Source: Faecalibacter rhinopitheci
GTDB lineage: Bacteria > Bacteroidota > Bacteroidia > Flavobacteriales > Weeksellaceae
DNA: 64,000 nt
NCBI RefSeq assembly: GCF_015234135.1
Contig: NZ_JADGIK010000003.1
Span: 186,001-250,000, forward strand
Reading direction: 5' to 3'
Part shown: positions 10,201 to 18,790 of the stretch, piece after piece
How the letters are laid out: each line of letters begins with the position of its first letter
Numbering within the stretch: position 1 is the first letter of the stretch
The notes under the pieces: model-generated
The model's database searches: none
Told to the model about the DNA's origin: nothing
What the model saw: the letters and a program-made list of their open reading frames with translations, nothing else
Made by a program: the position numbers and the translations under genes

Positions 10201-10285
10201 CGATCCAGAACCGGTGACAACATATTCTTTAGGTGTTTATCCTAATCCACAAACTTTCTCTTTAGGGGTTAATATTGGTTTATAA
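7259..10285 (+). CDS. SusC/RagA-family TonB-linked outer-membrane protein (pair 1)
   Basis: A 1008-residue outer-membrane importer subunit. Residues 1-22 form the signal peptide. Residues 23-90 form a short carboxypeptidase-like domain. The TonB box EVVVLGYGK lies near residue 100. SusC plug signatures follow: IRGINSIN, PLYVIDGI, SVLKDAQATSIYG and RGANGVIVITTKGG. The barrel runs to the C-terminus. It works with the SusD lipoprotein encoded 11 bp downstream as a lidded transporter for oligomeric nutrients. No glycoside hydrolase, peptidase or regulator adjoins it, so the substrate cannot be named. The first 75 or so residues are nearly the same as in the second SusC. Confidence 0.95.
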   Translation: MRRKLTSLSLLAFLGLGSIAFAQITGVVNDADNFPESDVEVTVKGTDKVTYTDIDGKFDIDAKIGDVIVINGKEFAVSKNDLGVLKYISQEEVQNLGEVVVLGYGKTQSKPKSNEAVVTVSAETLANRPNSSVLNSLQGTAPGLSINSASGSPGSGKINVKIRGINSINASSDPLYVIDGIATSATQFRSLNTEDIDNISVLKDAQATSIYGNRGANGVIVITTKGGKFNSGLQIDYSGLTSLSQFPADHYNVANTWQNLNIQKAVGLTSMSDAQIAAQTTNTNWKKQFFNSVGFSQQHTLGLRFGGENVNVYSSLGYMEQEGNIKTTNFKRLTFRNTINGKSKDGRFTYNAQVALSYSKRNQLDQETNDGVSNNVIQNPLFGYLLAMPNLQPYKWNNGREMYNEIGGNYKHTHVLQDLLNGGVVNQFAETTIFSTINARYKITDEVSVGNRLGVDYKESARNFARTPNGYLSVNVAANNGIEFGGFDRIENTKDVTINNVADITFDKKIDDHEFSVAGYIEYTKAHYIYDYQQQNGLNPLNWSLGSGTGWAQYSSNNPNQYVPNVSAQKINAGTLAFFATANYDYDSRFGFGATVRRDGSFRFSKENRWETFWSVSGRWNLDKEEFLQGTSVRMLKLRASHGITGNQNLVTSTNNANPLFTGVQLTRQLYRTDVAGYQGAQAFLLGNLSNENIKWETVTQSNVGVDFDLFNGFLSGSVDAYYKTTKNMFNQINVSATTGQWSVDGNNGKMENKGIEALLRFKLLKDKPFNLSAFVNGAYNRNKIVSMDVENLTDDNVNAVGGVMSQWNLYHYVGVNKETGEQQYIDKNGNITEEPTADDRRLTGKTPYAPFTGGFGFNADYKGFYLDVLFSFQAGGWSYDNIYSWLMDPTSANSYNVSANLLNAWTPENTNTDIASVNAYNLGTEGMSDRFLYKTDFIRLKNVTLGYGLSKKDLERLPIKSFRIFVSGENIATWTDWKGFDPEPVTTYSLGVYPNPQTFSLGVNIGL

Positions 10286-10296
10286 AATTTAATGTA

Positions 10297-11853
10297 ATGA
10301 AAAAAAATATCATAAAATCATTAGTATTAAGTGCATTATTAGGTTCAGCAGGTGTAATGACTAGTTGTAACGATGCAGTTGATATTATTCAAGAAGGAGA
10401 GTTAAACGAAGCAGCGATTTTTACAAGTGTTTCTAATTTAGAGAAATATTTAGAAGGTGATGTTTATAGTGCAGCAGACCCTAGTAATGAAATCTATCTT
10501 TCAGCAGTAATTTCTGATGAGGTAAAGCCAGGTTACCGAAGTGGTGGGCAAGAGTATAGTTTACACAGACATTTCTTATCTAGTAACGAAGAGTACACAT
10601 CTAATATTTGGGCTCAACATTACAAATTAATCAATAGAGTAAATCGTTTATTAGCTGGAGCAGAAAAAATTACTCCAACAGCAGCTGAAACAGCGAAGTA
10701 CAATAAAATTATCGGAGAAGCAAAAGCATTAAGAGCTTGGGCATACGTTCAGTTATCAGCTTACTTCTCAACAGATATGAAAGATCAAAATGCATTAGGT
10801 GTAATTTTATTAAAAGATGTACCAAATGCTGAGCAAAAATTACCTCGTGTAACTAATGCGGAAGTATATGCTTTGATTGAAGAAGATTTAGCTTTCGCTA
10901 ATTCTGTACTATCAACAGGTGCTGATCATTATAGAGTAGACTTAAATTTCGTGAATGCTTTACAAGCTCGTTTCAACTTATATAAAGGAAACTATGAGTT
11001 AGCAAAACAATATGCAAACGAAGTAATCAGTGGTTCAGGTTTAGTATTAACTGATGCAAGTTCTGTAATTAACGAAGATTTAGGAGAGGTTGGATCACCA
11101 GAATGGAATGAAGGTTTTTATAAGACCGAAGGTTCATTTAGTGCATATAGAAATATATGGAATGATACCGCTCGTGGAGAAATCATTACGTCTTTTGAAC
11201 GTATGGGGTCAGGACCTACAGGAAATATAGGTTCATACTTCAATACAAATAATTCAAACTATGATGGTTCGCCAATGTGGGTTTGGGGACGTAACTTGTT
11301 CAATATTTTTGATCAAACTGCAGGAGATGTTCGTCGTTTATCATATGTGGATCCTACAGCTTTAATTGATGAAGATTATGCAACGGCTTCTTCACCATTT
11401 AATTCAGATGTATTAGTAATAGATAAATATCCTGGTAAAACTAATTTCTCTACAAAGAACGATTTAAAAGTTTTTAGATTAGCAGAAATGTATTTAATCG
11501 TTGCTGAAGCAGAAGCTAAATCAGGAAACTTAGCACAAGCAAATGCGGCTGTACAAGCTATTCGTGAGGCGCGTAATTATTTAGGATTAGCTGCCACACC
11601 AACTTATACATCAGTAGCAGATGCTTTAAAAGACATCTTGAAAGAAAGACGTGTAGAGTTAGCCTTAGAAGGGCACCGTTTTATCGATTTAAAACGTTTA
11701 GCTATAGAAGCAGGTGTAACGATGGATCGTAATGCAACTGATGATATTGTAGAAACACAGAATTTAGAGAATGGAAGTTATAAATATACTTTACCAATTC
11801 CTTTAAAAGAAATTTCTGCTAATTCAACAATTCAGCAAAATCCTGGTTATTAA
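10297..11853 (+). CDS. SusD/RagB-family nutrient-binding lipoprotein (pair 1)
   Basis: A 518-residue surface lipoprotein that caps the SusC barrel and binds substrate. The signal peptide ends at lipobox Cys24 (VMTSC), followed by NDAVD. The mid part is rich in TPR-like helices, for example the KALRAWAYVQLSAYF helix. The C-terminal SusD signature LKERRVELALEGHRFIDLKR is clear, and the protein ends with a PLKEISANSTIQQNPGY-type tail usual for the family. It overlaps nothing and lies 11 bp behind its SusC partner. A strong terminator follows. The ligand is unknown. Confidence 0.95.
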   Translation: MKKNIIKSLVLSALLGSAGVMTSCNDAVDIIQEGELNEAAIFTSVSNLEKYLEGDVYSAADPSNEIYLSAVISDEVKPGYRSGGQEYSLHRHFLSSNEEYTSNIWAQHYKLINRVNRLLAGAEKITPTAAETAKYNKIIGEAKALRAWAYVQLSAYFSTDMKDQNALGVILLKDVPNAEQKLPRVTNAEVYALIEEDLAFANSVLSTGADHYRVDLNFVNALQARFNLYKGNYELAKQYANEVISGSGLVLTDASSVINEDLGEVGSPEWNEGFYKTEGSFSAYRNIWNDTARGEIITSFERMGSGPTGNIGSYFNTNNSNYDGSPMWVWGRNLFNIFDQTAGDVRRLSYVDPTALIDEDYATASSPFNSDVLVIDKYPGKTNFSTKNDLKVFRLAEMYLIVAEAEAKSGNLAQANAAVQAIREARNYLGLAATPTYTSVADALKDILKERRVELALEGHRFIDLKRLAIEAGVTMDRNATDDIVETQNLENGSYKYTLPIPLKEISANSTIQQNPGY

Positions 11854-11879
11854 TACAATTTAATAACATAACTTTATAT

Positions 11880-11909
11880 AAACCCTCGAGATTACTCGAG
11901 GGTTTTTTT
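11880..11909 (+). terminator. Terminator after SusD pair 1
   Basis: Stem AAACCCTCGAG, loop ATTA, stem CTCGAGGGTTT, then T-run. Confidence 0.9.
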
Positions 11910-12230
11910 ATGCATATATAAAACGAGTTTCATGCTTCATATAATTCATCATGTAATTCTATTAACTTAATTTTTTCCAGTAAAATCCCATTTATTTAAC
12001 ATAATATTCACGTGTAACATTTCATATGAGCAAAATATTCAATTAGTAATTTATTAATTATATAGTCTATAAAGGCTGTGTTTGATAAATATAAATGTTA
12101 TTATATATATAATTATATGTAATTATAGTTCTATTTACAAATGTTTACAAATACAATCAATGTGTTAATTATTTTGGAAATCTTAAAAAAATGTTACAGA
12201 TTTGTATCCAAATGTTATAAAAATTAGACT
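11910..12230 (+). other. AT-rich upstream region of the second SusC gene
   Basis: About 320 bp without a supported gene. It holds ATATAT-like runs and, close to the gene, a TTTG at 12173 and TACAGATTTG at 12195-12204 spaced 18 bp apart, which fits a Bacteroidota -33/-7 pair loosely. Nothing else stands out. Confidence 0.5.
12195..12204 (+). promoter_or_regulatory. Candidate promoter core of SusC gene 2 (TACAGATTTG)
   Basis: It lies 26 nt before the ATG with a TTTG about 18 bp upstream. It parallels the element before SusC gene 1 in wording and position. Confidence 0.4.
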
Positions 12231-15227
12231 ATGAGGAGAAAATTAACATCTTTGAGCTTACTGGCTTTCCTAGGATTAGGAACTCTAGCCTTTGCTCAAG
12301 TAACGGGTGTAGTTAACGACGGTAACAATTTTCCTGAGATGGATGCTGAAGTTGTAGTTAAAGGAACTGATAAAGTTGCTTACACTGATGAAAATGGAAA
12401 ATTTGATATTGATGCTAAAATTGGAGATGTCTTAATTATTAATGGAAAAGAATTTGTAGTTACATCTAATAATTTAGGAATATTAAAATCGGTCTCTGAA
12501 AATGTTGATTTAGATGAGGTGGTAATTACGAGTATCTTCGATGCTCCCTCTAAATCGGGACAAACAGTTGTTACAGGTGAGAGCTTACAACAATTTAATC
12601 CAACATTATCAGTGGATCAAATGTTAGGAGGTAAGGTTTCAGGTCTTACATCTCAAGCTCAAAATGGAGCGCCTGGTGCTACTTCGAACATTACAATTCG
12701 TGGTGCTATGGGATTAGGTGGAGGTAACAAATCACCTTTATTTGTAGTGGATGGTACTTATATGACTGTTACAGACATGAATACTATCAATCCACAAGAT
12801 ATTCAGGATGTTACTGTGCTTAAGGATGCTTCACAATTAGCTATTTATGGTGCTAGAGGTGCGAATGGTGTTATTATTATTAAAACCAAAAGCGCTAAAA
12901 GAAATTCTAAAAACTTTTCATATTCATCTCGTATTGGTTTCACAGAAATGATGAAACAAAATGATATGGATGTAATGGGTTCTAATCAATTGCTAAACTA
13001 TCAAAATGATTTAGCTCAAATTCCTGGAATTGCAGGAGGGGTTGCAAGAACACCTGAACAAATAGCGAATTTATCTAAAATTAATACTGATTGGGATGAT
13101 GCCTTCTTTAAGAATGGTTTAATGACATCTCATTACTTCAGTATGTCGAGTAATACAGATGGAGATTCACAATCGTTCTCTTTAGGGTATGATAAGAATT
13201 CAGGAGCTGTTAACTATTATAAAGGTTTAGACAGAATTACAGGAACATTAAATATGTCATCTAGATTATCTGATAAAGCCAGATATGGAATTAATGTAAA
13301 TGGATCTTACCAAACATTAGATGAACCTAGAGATATTAATAATGGGCAGAATGCTTTTTATAGTGCATTACAAAATAGACCATTTGCAGATGTATATAAA
13401 TTAGATGGTAATGGAGAAATAATCTATAAACCTAATGGTGATCCAACTTTTAACCAATCTGTAAATGCGATGGGTTATAATGCATTAGATGAAATGTATT
13501 ATACAAAAAACCAAACAAGAACATTCAGGGTATATGGATCAGCATTTTTTGAATATGAATTAGCTAAAAATTTATTTGCAAGAACTACATTTGGTGCTAC
13601 TTATAGAAGAACACAATATGAGAGCTTTACAGCTCCTTCAGCAAATTTAATGTCAATTTTAGGTTCTGGAGGTTCTAAAAGTGATCAAAGTATTGATCGT
13701 TTAGACTATAACTGGAGAAATGAGTTGAGTTATATTAAATCATTTGGAGATCATAATTTTAGAGCTACTGTTGCATCTGAATACATTGATCAGTCAAATT
13801 ATTCTATGACATTAAGTTCTCAAGGTTTTCCAAATGATAAACAAGATGTACAAAGTTTAGCTACTACTAAATTACAATCATCAAACACTGCAAGATGGGC
13901 AGTTACTAGATTTGGATACTTAGGGTCGATAAACTATGATTATGCAAAGAAATATTTCATTGATGGTTATATTAGAAGAGATGGAACATCTTTAGCAGGT
14001 CTTGATAATAAATACGGAACTTTCTGGGGAGCATCTGTTGGATGGGATATTGCGAAAGAAGACTTCTTAAAATCAAGTTCATTTTTTAATAGTTTAATGT
14101 TAAAAGCTTCTTATGGTGAAGTTGGGGATGATTCTGGTTTAGCTAGATACTCTAATTTAACATTAATGTCTTTAACAGGAACTTATAACAATCAAGGTAT
14201 TGGAGCACCTTCATTAAATGTTGCAAACCCTCAAACAACTTGGGAAATCAACAAGAAATTAAATGTAGGTTTAGATTTTGTATTATTACAAAGAAGATTA
14301 TCAGGTAATGTATCTTATTTCAAAGATACTCGTACAGATTTCTTATTTAATAAAGAATTACCTAGAGAAACTGGATCTTTTACTACTACTATAAACGCAG
14401 GAGAATTAGTTTCTAGCGGTGTAGAAGTTGAATTGAATTTTGATGTAATTAGTAAAAAAGATTATAGCTTAAGTTTATATGGAACTTTAACAAAGATGAA
14501 ATATAAAATTAATGATCTTAATGGTTTAGACGAGTTAATTGTATCAGGATCTGTAGAAGATATGAAGCATATTAACGGTGGAGCTCCATATCAATTTTAT
14601 ATGGTAAGATTTGCTGGAATTAACAGAGATAATGGTAATGCACAATATTATGATATTGATGGTAATATTACCGAAGTTTATGATGCTAATGACGCGGTAG
14701 CTTTAGATAAATCGCCTATGCCAACATTAACAGGAGGATTTGGGTTAAATGCTAAATTCTATGGTTTTGATTTAAATGCAGATTTTGTATTTAGTGCTGG
14801 AGGTTATACTTACAATAATACTTACCAAATTTTAACAACTCCAACTACAACAAATAATAAAGCTGTACAAGCGGATGATTATTGGAGAAATCCAGGTGAT
14901 GTAACAGAGTTCCAAAAACTAACGTCTGCAGGGTTCAGATACTCGGATCAGTTTTTAGAAAAATCAGATTATATCAACTTTAGAAGTTTATCGTTAGGAT
15001 ATTCTTTCGATAATTTATTGAAAGGTACTGGTGTTAAAGGTGTGAGAGTATTTACTCAAGTACAAAATTTAGCATTATGGACTAAATTCCATGGTAATCC
15101 AATCGTTGGTACCGCTAGTAGTGGTTATGCAGTAGCAGGTGATTCAGGATTCATCGCTAACTCATATTCTTTATTCTCATATCCTAATACGAGAACTTAT
15201 ACGTTAGGATTAAATGTTAATTTCTAA
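12231..15227 (+). CDS. SusC/RagA-family TonB-linked outer-membrane protein (pair 2)
   Basis: A 998-residue SusC homologue. Signal peptide and N-terminal domain (1-90) are close copies of those in the first SusC, but from the TonB-box region (DLDEVVITS, about residue 97) the protein diverges. Plug motifs are present in variant form: TIRGAMGLGGGNKSPLFVVDG, VTVLKDASQLAIYGARGANGV. The barrel fills the rest. It pairs with the SusD gene 9 bp downstream. The differing plug and barrel suggest a different ligand from pair 1, while the shared N-terminus suggests a common TonB or regulatory partner (inference). Confidence 0.95.
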   Translation: MRRKLTSLSLLAFLGLGTLAFAQVTGVVNDGNNFPEMDAEVVVKGTDKVAYTDENGKFDIDAKIGDVLIINGKEFVVTSNNLGILKSVSENVDLDEVVITSIFDAPSKSGQTVVTGESLQQFNPTLSVDQMLGGKVSGLTSQAQNGAPGATSNITIRGAMGLGGGNKSPLFVVDGTYMTVTDMNTINPQDIQDVTVLKDASQLAIYGARGANGVIIIKTKSAKRNSKNFSYSSRIGFTEMMKQNDMDVMGSNQLLNYQNDLAQIPGIAGGVARTPEQIANLSKINTDWDDAFFKNGLMTSHYFSMSSNTDGDSQSFSLGYDKNSGAVNYYKGLDRITGTLNMSSRLSDKARYGINVNGSYQTLDEPRDINNGQNAFYSALQNRPFADVYKLDGNGEIIYKPNGDPTFNQSVNAMGYNALDEMYYTKNQTRTFRVYGSAFFEYELAKNLFARTTFGATYRRTQYESFTAPSANLMSILGSGGSKSDQSIDRLDYNWRNELSYIKSFGDHNFRATVASEYIDQSNYSMTLSSQGFPNDKQDVQSLATTKLQSSNTARWAVTRFGYLGSINYDYAKKYFIDGYIRRDGTSLAGLDNKYGTFWGASVGWDIAKEDFLKSSSFFNSLMLKASYGEVGDDSGLARYSNLTLMSLTGTYNNQGIGAPSLNVANPQTTWEINKKLNVGLDFVLLQRRLSGNVSYFKDTRTDFLFNKELPRETGSFTTTINAGELVSSGVEVELNFDVISKKDYSLSLYGTLTKMKYKINDLNGLDELIVSGSVEDMKHINGGAPYQFYMVRFAGINRDNGNAQYYDIDGNITEVYDANDAVALDKSPMPTLTGGFGLNAKFYGFDLNADFVFSAGGYTYNNTYQILTTPTTTNNKAVQADDYWRNPGDVTEFQKLTSAGFRYSDQFLEKSDYINFRSLSLGYSFDNLLKGTGVKGVRVFTQVQNLALWTKFHGNPIVGTASSGYAVAGDSGFIANSYSLFSYPNTRTYTLGLNVNF

Positions 15228-15236
15228 AAAAAAAAG

Positions 15237-16733
15237 ATGAAAAAATTTAAAATAACATTTATAGCTTTATCTCTATTATTATCATTTAATAGTTGTAGTG
15301 ATGATGATATTATGCAAGATTCTCCAACAGGAACAGCAGTTGAAAATTTTTATCAAACACAAGAAGATTTTTCAAGAGCAATATTAGGGGTATATCAAGG
15401 TTTCAAACAAGCTGGATATTATGCTGCCTCTAATGGTTCATCAGATATTAACGTTTTGGGTGATATTTTAGCCGATGACGTTATTTTTAACACGAATGGT
15501 CGTCAAGCAAATCGTTTAGCTTCTACTACATGGGAGTATGATGGTAATATGACTCCAACTTCTAAATATAATTCGTCGTATAATATTATTATGCGTGCGA
15601 ACTTATTGTTATCAAAAATTGATAATTTACCTGAAGGTACTTTTAAAAACCAAATTAAAGGAGAAGCATTAGCTGTAAGAGCATTAGTTCATTTAGAAGT
15701 AGCTAGAACATATGCTAAAATTCCAACTCAGAGTGCAAATGCATTAACATCTCAAGGTATTCCATATGTAGATTATTATGATCCATTTGCTTTACCTGCA
15801 AGAGAAGAAAATATTCAAGTAGTTTATACTAAAATAATTAAAGACTTTAATGATGCTTTAGCTAATTTAAATACTTCAAGCACTCCAGGTAGAATTAGTA
15901 AATCAACTGTACAAGCATTATTAGCTAGAACATATTTATACTTAGGTGATTATGCTAAAGTAATTGAGTTCGCTTCACCTGTTGTGGACCAAGTGAAACC
16001 AGTTGCAAAGGCTGAATTACAGAACTTATGGTTAGGTAAAAATAGCACAGGGGTTTTATTTGAAATACCATTTGTATTAACAAATGATCCAGCTATTGGA
16101 GTAAGTTATAGCCAAGGGGTTACAGATGCTACTATTAATATGGAGTATTCAGTTGATAAAAGATTTTATGAATTATTTAATCAATCAACAGAACCTGAAA
16201 GAATTGCAGCAAACTTTAAAATATTTAATCCTGCAAATGCCTCAGGTAAAGCAACTATTGCAGTGAATAAATATATACAAGGTAATCCTGCAACTAATAT
16301 CCCAGGTGTAAATAATGGACGATACTTAAGAGTTGAAGAAACAATCTTAGATTTAGCTGAAGCACAATATTTGTCTGGTAACCAAGCAGGAGCCTTAGCT
16401 ACTTTAGATATATTAAGATCTAACAGATATTCTACATTTACGGGAGGTGAAACAGGAACAGCTCTTATAGAAGCGATTCTTTTAGAGCGAAGAAAAGAAT
16501 TAGCATTTGAAACTGGGGATAGATGGTTTACATTAAAACGTTTACAAAACGTTAATGTACCAGCTGCTTACAAACAAGGTGTAGTTCGTTCAGGGAATGG
16601 ATTTTATGCAGACGGATCAGGTTCAGTTCCAGCTGGACAAGTTTTATCACCGTCAAGCTATAAATGGCAATTACCAATTGATCAAGGAACAATTAATCGT
16701 AATCCTAATATGACGCAAACAGCTGATTATTAA
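15237..16733 (+). CDS. SusD/RagB-family nutrient-binding lipoprotein (pair 2)
   Basis: A 498-residue surface lipoprotein. The signal peptide ends at Cys20 (FNSC) and is followed by SDDD, a typical flavobacterial surface-export signal. TPR-like helices include ALAVRALVHLEVARTYAK. The C-terminal signature ILLERRKELAFETGDRWFTL and the end INRNPNMTQTADY match the SusD family. It is the partner of the SusC just upstream, and a terminator follows at 16747. The substrate is unknown; no degradative enzyme is encoded nearby. Confidence 0.95.
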   Translation: MKKFKITFIALSLLLSFNSCSDDDIMQDSPTGTAVENFYQTQEDFSRAILGVYQGFKQAGYYAASNGSSDINVLGDILADDVIFNTNGRQANRLASTTWEYDGNMTPTSKYNSSYNIIMRANLLLSKIDNLPEGTFKNQIKGEALAVRALVHLEVARTYAKIPTQSANALTSQGIPYVDYYDPFALPAREENIQVVYTKIIKDFNDALANLNTSSTPGRISKSTVQALLARTYLYLGDYAKVIEFASPVVDQVKPVAKAELQNLWLGKNSTGVLFEIPFVLTNDPAIGVSYSQGVTDATINMEYSVDKRFYELFNQSTEPERIAANFKIFNPANASGKATIAVNKYIQGNPATNIPGVNNGRYLRVEETILDLAEAQYLSGNQAGALATLDILRSNRYSTFTGGETGTALIEAILLERRKELAFETGDRWFTLKRLQNVNVPAAYKQGVVRSGNGFYADGSGSVPAGQVLSPSSYKWQLPIDQGTINRNPNMTQTADY

Positions 16734-16746
16734 TAAATACAATAAG

Positions 16747-16774
16747 AAATCCCCTCTGATGAGGGGATTTTTTT
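16747..16774 (+). terminator. Terminator after SusD pair 2
   Basis: Stem AAATCCCCTC, loop TGAT, stem GAGGGGATTT, then T-run. Confidence 0.9.
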
Positions 16775-16812
16775 GTTTATTATAGTTAACTTCAAGAACT
16801 AAATAAAATCTA

Positions 16813-17487
16813 ATGAAAATAAAAATCTCAATAATCTTTCTTTTTATTTCAATTAATAATCTTTTTGCACAAGTAGCATTAAGTCCTTCGGTTGTTGAAT
16901 TAAATATTGGAACAAATAGAGCGCAATCTTATAAAATTGATTATGAAATTAAAGGAGATCCATATTTAGGAAAAAATTTATCCCCATTTACTTTAAAAGG
17001 AGCTACAGTTAAGAATGTATCGTTGTTAAGATATAATTATTTTACAGATCAAATGGAGTACTTAGTAGGTAACGTGGTTTACGATTTAGATAGGGCTGAA
17101 AATGTTCTAATATCGTTCAATAATGATCACCGAAAATTTATCTTTTTTATTAATTATCCAACTTTAGAAGGGCAACAATCAGGTTATTTACAAATTGTGG
17201 AGGAAGGTGAAAATGCAACCTTGTATAAAAAAACTTCTGTAATGGTAGAAAAAAAGTTGATGAAAGAGGATATTATGGATACTGGTATTACAATAAACGA
17301 ATACACTCCTAAAAAACCTCAATATTATATAAATATTAAAAATAAATTTATTCCATTATCTAAAAGTAAAGAGGATTTAATAAAATTGATAGAAGATCAA
17401 TCAATAAAAGATTTTATAAAAAAAGAAAAGATTTCAATGATTTCTGAAGTAGACCTTATAAAATTAACAAAATTTATAAATCGATAA
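16813..17487 (+). CDS. Secreted protein of unknown function
   Basis: A 224-residue protein I do not recognise. Residues 1-20 form a signal peptide ending LFAQ, so it is exported, probably to the periplasm. The mature N-terminal half is strand-rich (VALSPSVVELNIGTNRAQ, then alternating hydrophobic stretches). The last 60 residues are lysine-rich and helical. It follows the second SusCD terminator by about 40 bp, so any link to that transporter is only positional. There is no catalytic motif, cysteine or C-terminal sorting domain. Confidence 0.7.
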   Translation: MKIKISIIFLFISINNLFAQVALSPSVVELNIGTNRAQSYKIDYEIKGDPYLGKNLSPFTLKGATVKNVSLLRYNYFTDQMEYLVGNVVYDLDRAENVLISFNNDHRKFIFFINYPTLEGQQSGYLQIVEEGENATLYKKTSVMVEKKLMKEDIMDTGITINEYTPKKPQYYINIKNKFIPLSKSKEDLIKLIEDQSIKDFIKKEKISMISEVDLIKLTKFINR

Positions 17488-17518
17488 ATATAAAAACAAT
17501 ATTTACTATTCTAATATA

Positions 17519-18478
17519 TTAGTAATCCTTCAAAAACTCAAATGCTCTAATTTCAGCCCAAGAGTTTAGATTATTTTTTAAAGGAAAAGCGCAATGTCCT
17601 CCATGTTTCGGAACTTCAAAATAAATGTGATTGTATGCTTTGAATCGATCTTTCGGATAACATTCTTCCCCTAAAAATGGATCGTTCGCTGCATTGACGA
17701 TTAATGTAGGAATCGTAACTTGATCTAAAACTGTAGCAGGACTAGCTTTATGATAATATTCTTCCTTAGAAGTATATCCATGCAATGGTGCCGTAAAATA
17801 TTCATCAATTTCATCAAATGACTTAATTTTAGGAATCATTTCTTCGTTTAATTTTCCAGGAAATTGTATCGCTTTTTTTTGAAATTTAGGAACTAAAGTT
17901 TTTCTAAAATTATTTAAATAAATTGTATTTGGAAATACTTTTAAGGTATCTGAACATGATTTTAATGAAATAGGAATGGAAAAAACACTTGCAGCTTTTA
18001 CTGGTTCTGGAACTTTATAAGCTCCTAAATAATTGACAATTAAAGCGCCTCCCATAGAGTAGCCAATAAGATAAATTGCTTCGAACTTTTCTTGAATAGC
18101 TTTTGAAACGATACGGTCTACATCATCAATAACACCATGATGATATAAACGTAAAGTCTGATTAATTTCACCTCCACAACCACGATGATTCCATGCTAAA
18201 ACATTGTAGCCTTTATCATAAAAATAATCTGAACAAGAATTTAAATATGTACGTTTAGAATCTCCTTCTAGACCATGAAAAAGTATCACTAACTTTTTTT
18301 TATCAGTTTGATAGCGCCAATCTAAATTTAGGAAGTCACCATCATCTGTTGATATTTTTTCACGGGTATAATTGGGAACAGGATATTTTTTATAACGTGT
18401 ACCAAATATGGTAGATAAATGAGAATTCTTTCGCCAAAAACCTTCAGCTTTATAAGTCGATTTTTCAATAAGTGGCAT
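17519..18478 (-). CDS. Alpha/beta hydrolase, YheT-like
   Basis: A 319-residue cytoplasmic hydrolase, probably an esterase of the YheT/ABHD1 group. Evidence: ILFHGLEGDSKRTY (oxyanion-hole region, about residue 86), GYSMGG with the nucleophilic serine (about 149), an acidic residue in ANDPFLGEECYP, and the catalytic His in GGHCAF near the C-terminus. It has no signal peptide. The physiological substrate is unknown. It starts 9 bp after the stop of the DUF721 gene, in a likely recF-DUF721-hydrolase transcript. Confidence 0.9.
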   Translation of the reverse strand: MPLIEKSTYKAEGFWRKNSHLSTIFGTRYKKYPVPNYTREKISTDDGDFLNLDWRYQTDKKKLVILFHGLEGDSKRTYLNSCSDYFYDKGYNVLAWNHRGCGGEINQTLRLYHHGVIDDVDRIVSKAIQEKFEAIYLIGYSMGGALIVNYLGAYKVPEPVKAASVFSIPISLKSCSDTLKVFPNTIYLNNFRKTLVPKFQKKAIQFPGKLNEEMIPKIKSFDEIDEYFTAPLHGYTSKEEYYHKASPATVLDQVTIPTLIVNAANDPFLGEECYPKDRFKAYNHIYFEVPKHGGHCAFPLKNNLNSWAEIRAFEFLKDY

Positions 18479-18487
18479 AAATAAAAT

Positions 18488-18790
18488 CTAATAAATTTTT
18501 ACATCAATTAAGAAATTAGCTTTTATTTCCTCGTTGATATTTGTAATGATTTTTGACTTTCCGTAGGTTAATTCCTGGCGCATAGCAGGTGAATTTATTT
18601 TCACATATAATATGCGTTGTCTTACTTCGACTTTATCAGTGTATTTCTCAAAAAATTTCCCCATAACAGTACGCCATGCTTCTTCAGCTTTTACTTCCCA
18701 CATCAACTCTTCTTTTCCATTTTGCTTCATGAAAAAGCTAAAAGCTTCACCAACTGTTTGGCTATTTTGTCTTCTTTCTAATTTTTTCAT
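18488..18790 (-). CDS. DUF721/DciA-like protein
   Basis: A 100-residue protein of the DUF721 family, which includes DciA, the replicative-helicase loader or operator of bacteria that lack DnaC/DnaI. Visible features are the EAWRTVMG helix (about residue 40), the KVEVRQRILYVKINSPAMRQEL core and a strand-rich C-terminus. Its start overlaps the recF stop by 4 bp (ATGA), a gene order common in Bacteroidota and consistent with a replication role. The helicase-loading function is from family knowledge, not visible residues. Confidence 0.85.
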   Translation of the reverse strand: MKKLERRQNSQTVGEAFSFFMKQNGKEELMWEVKAEEAWRTVMGKFFEKYTDKVEVRQRILYVKINSPAMRQELTYGKSKIITNINEEIKANFLIDVKIY

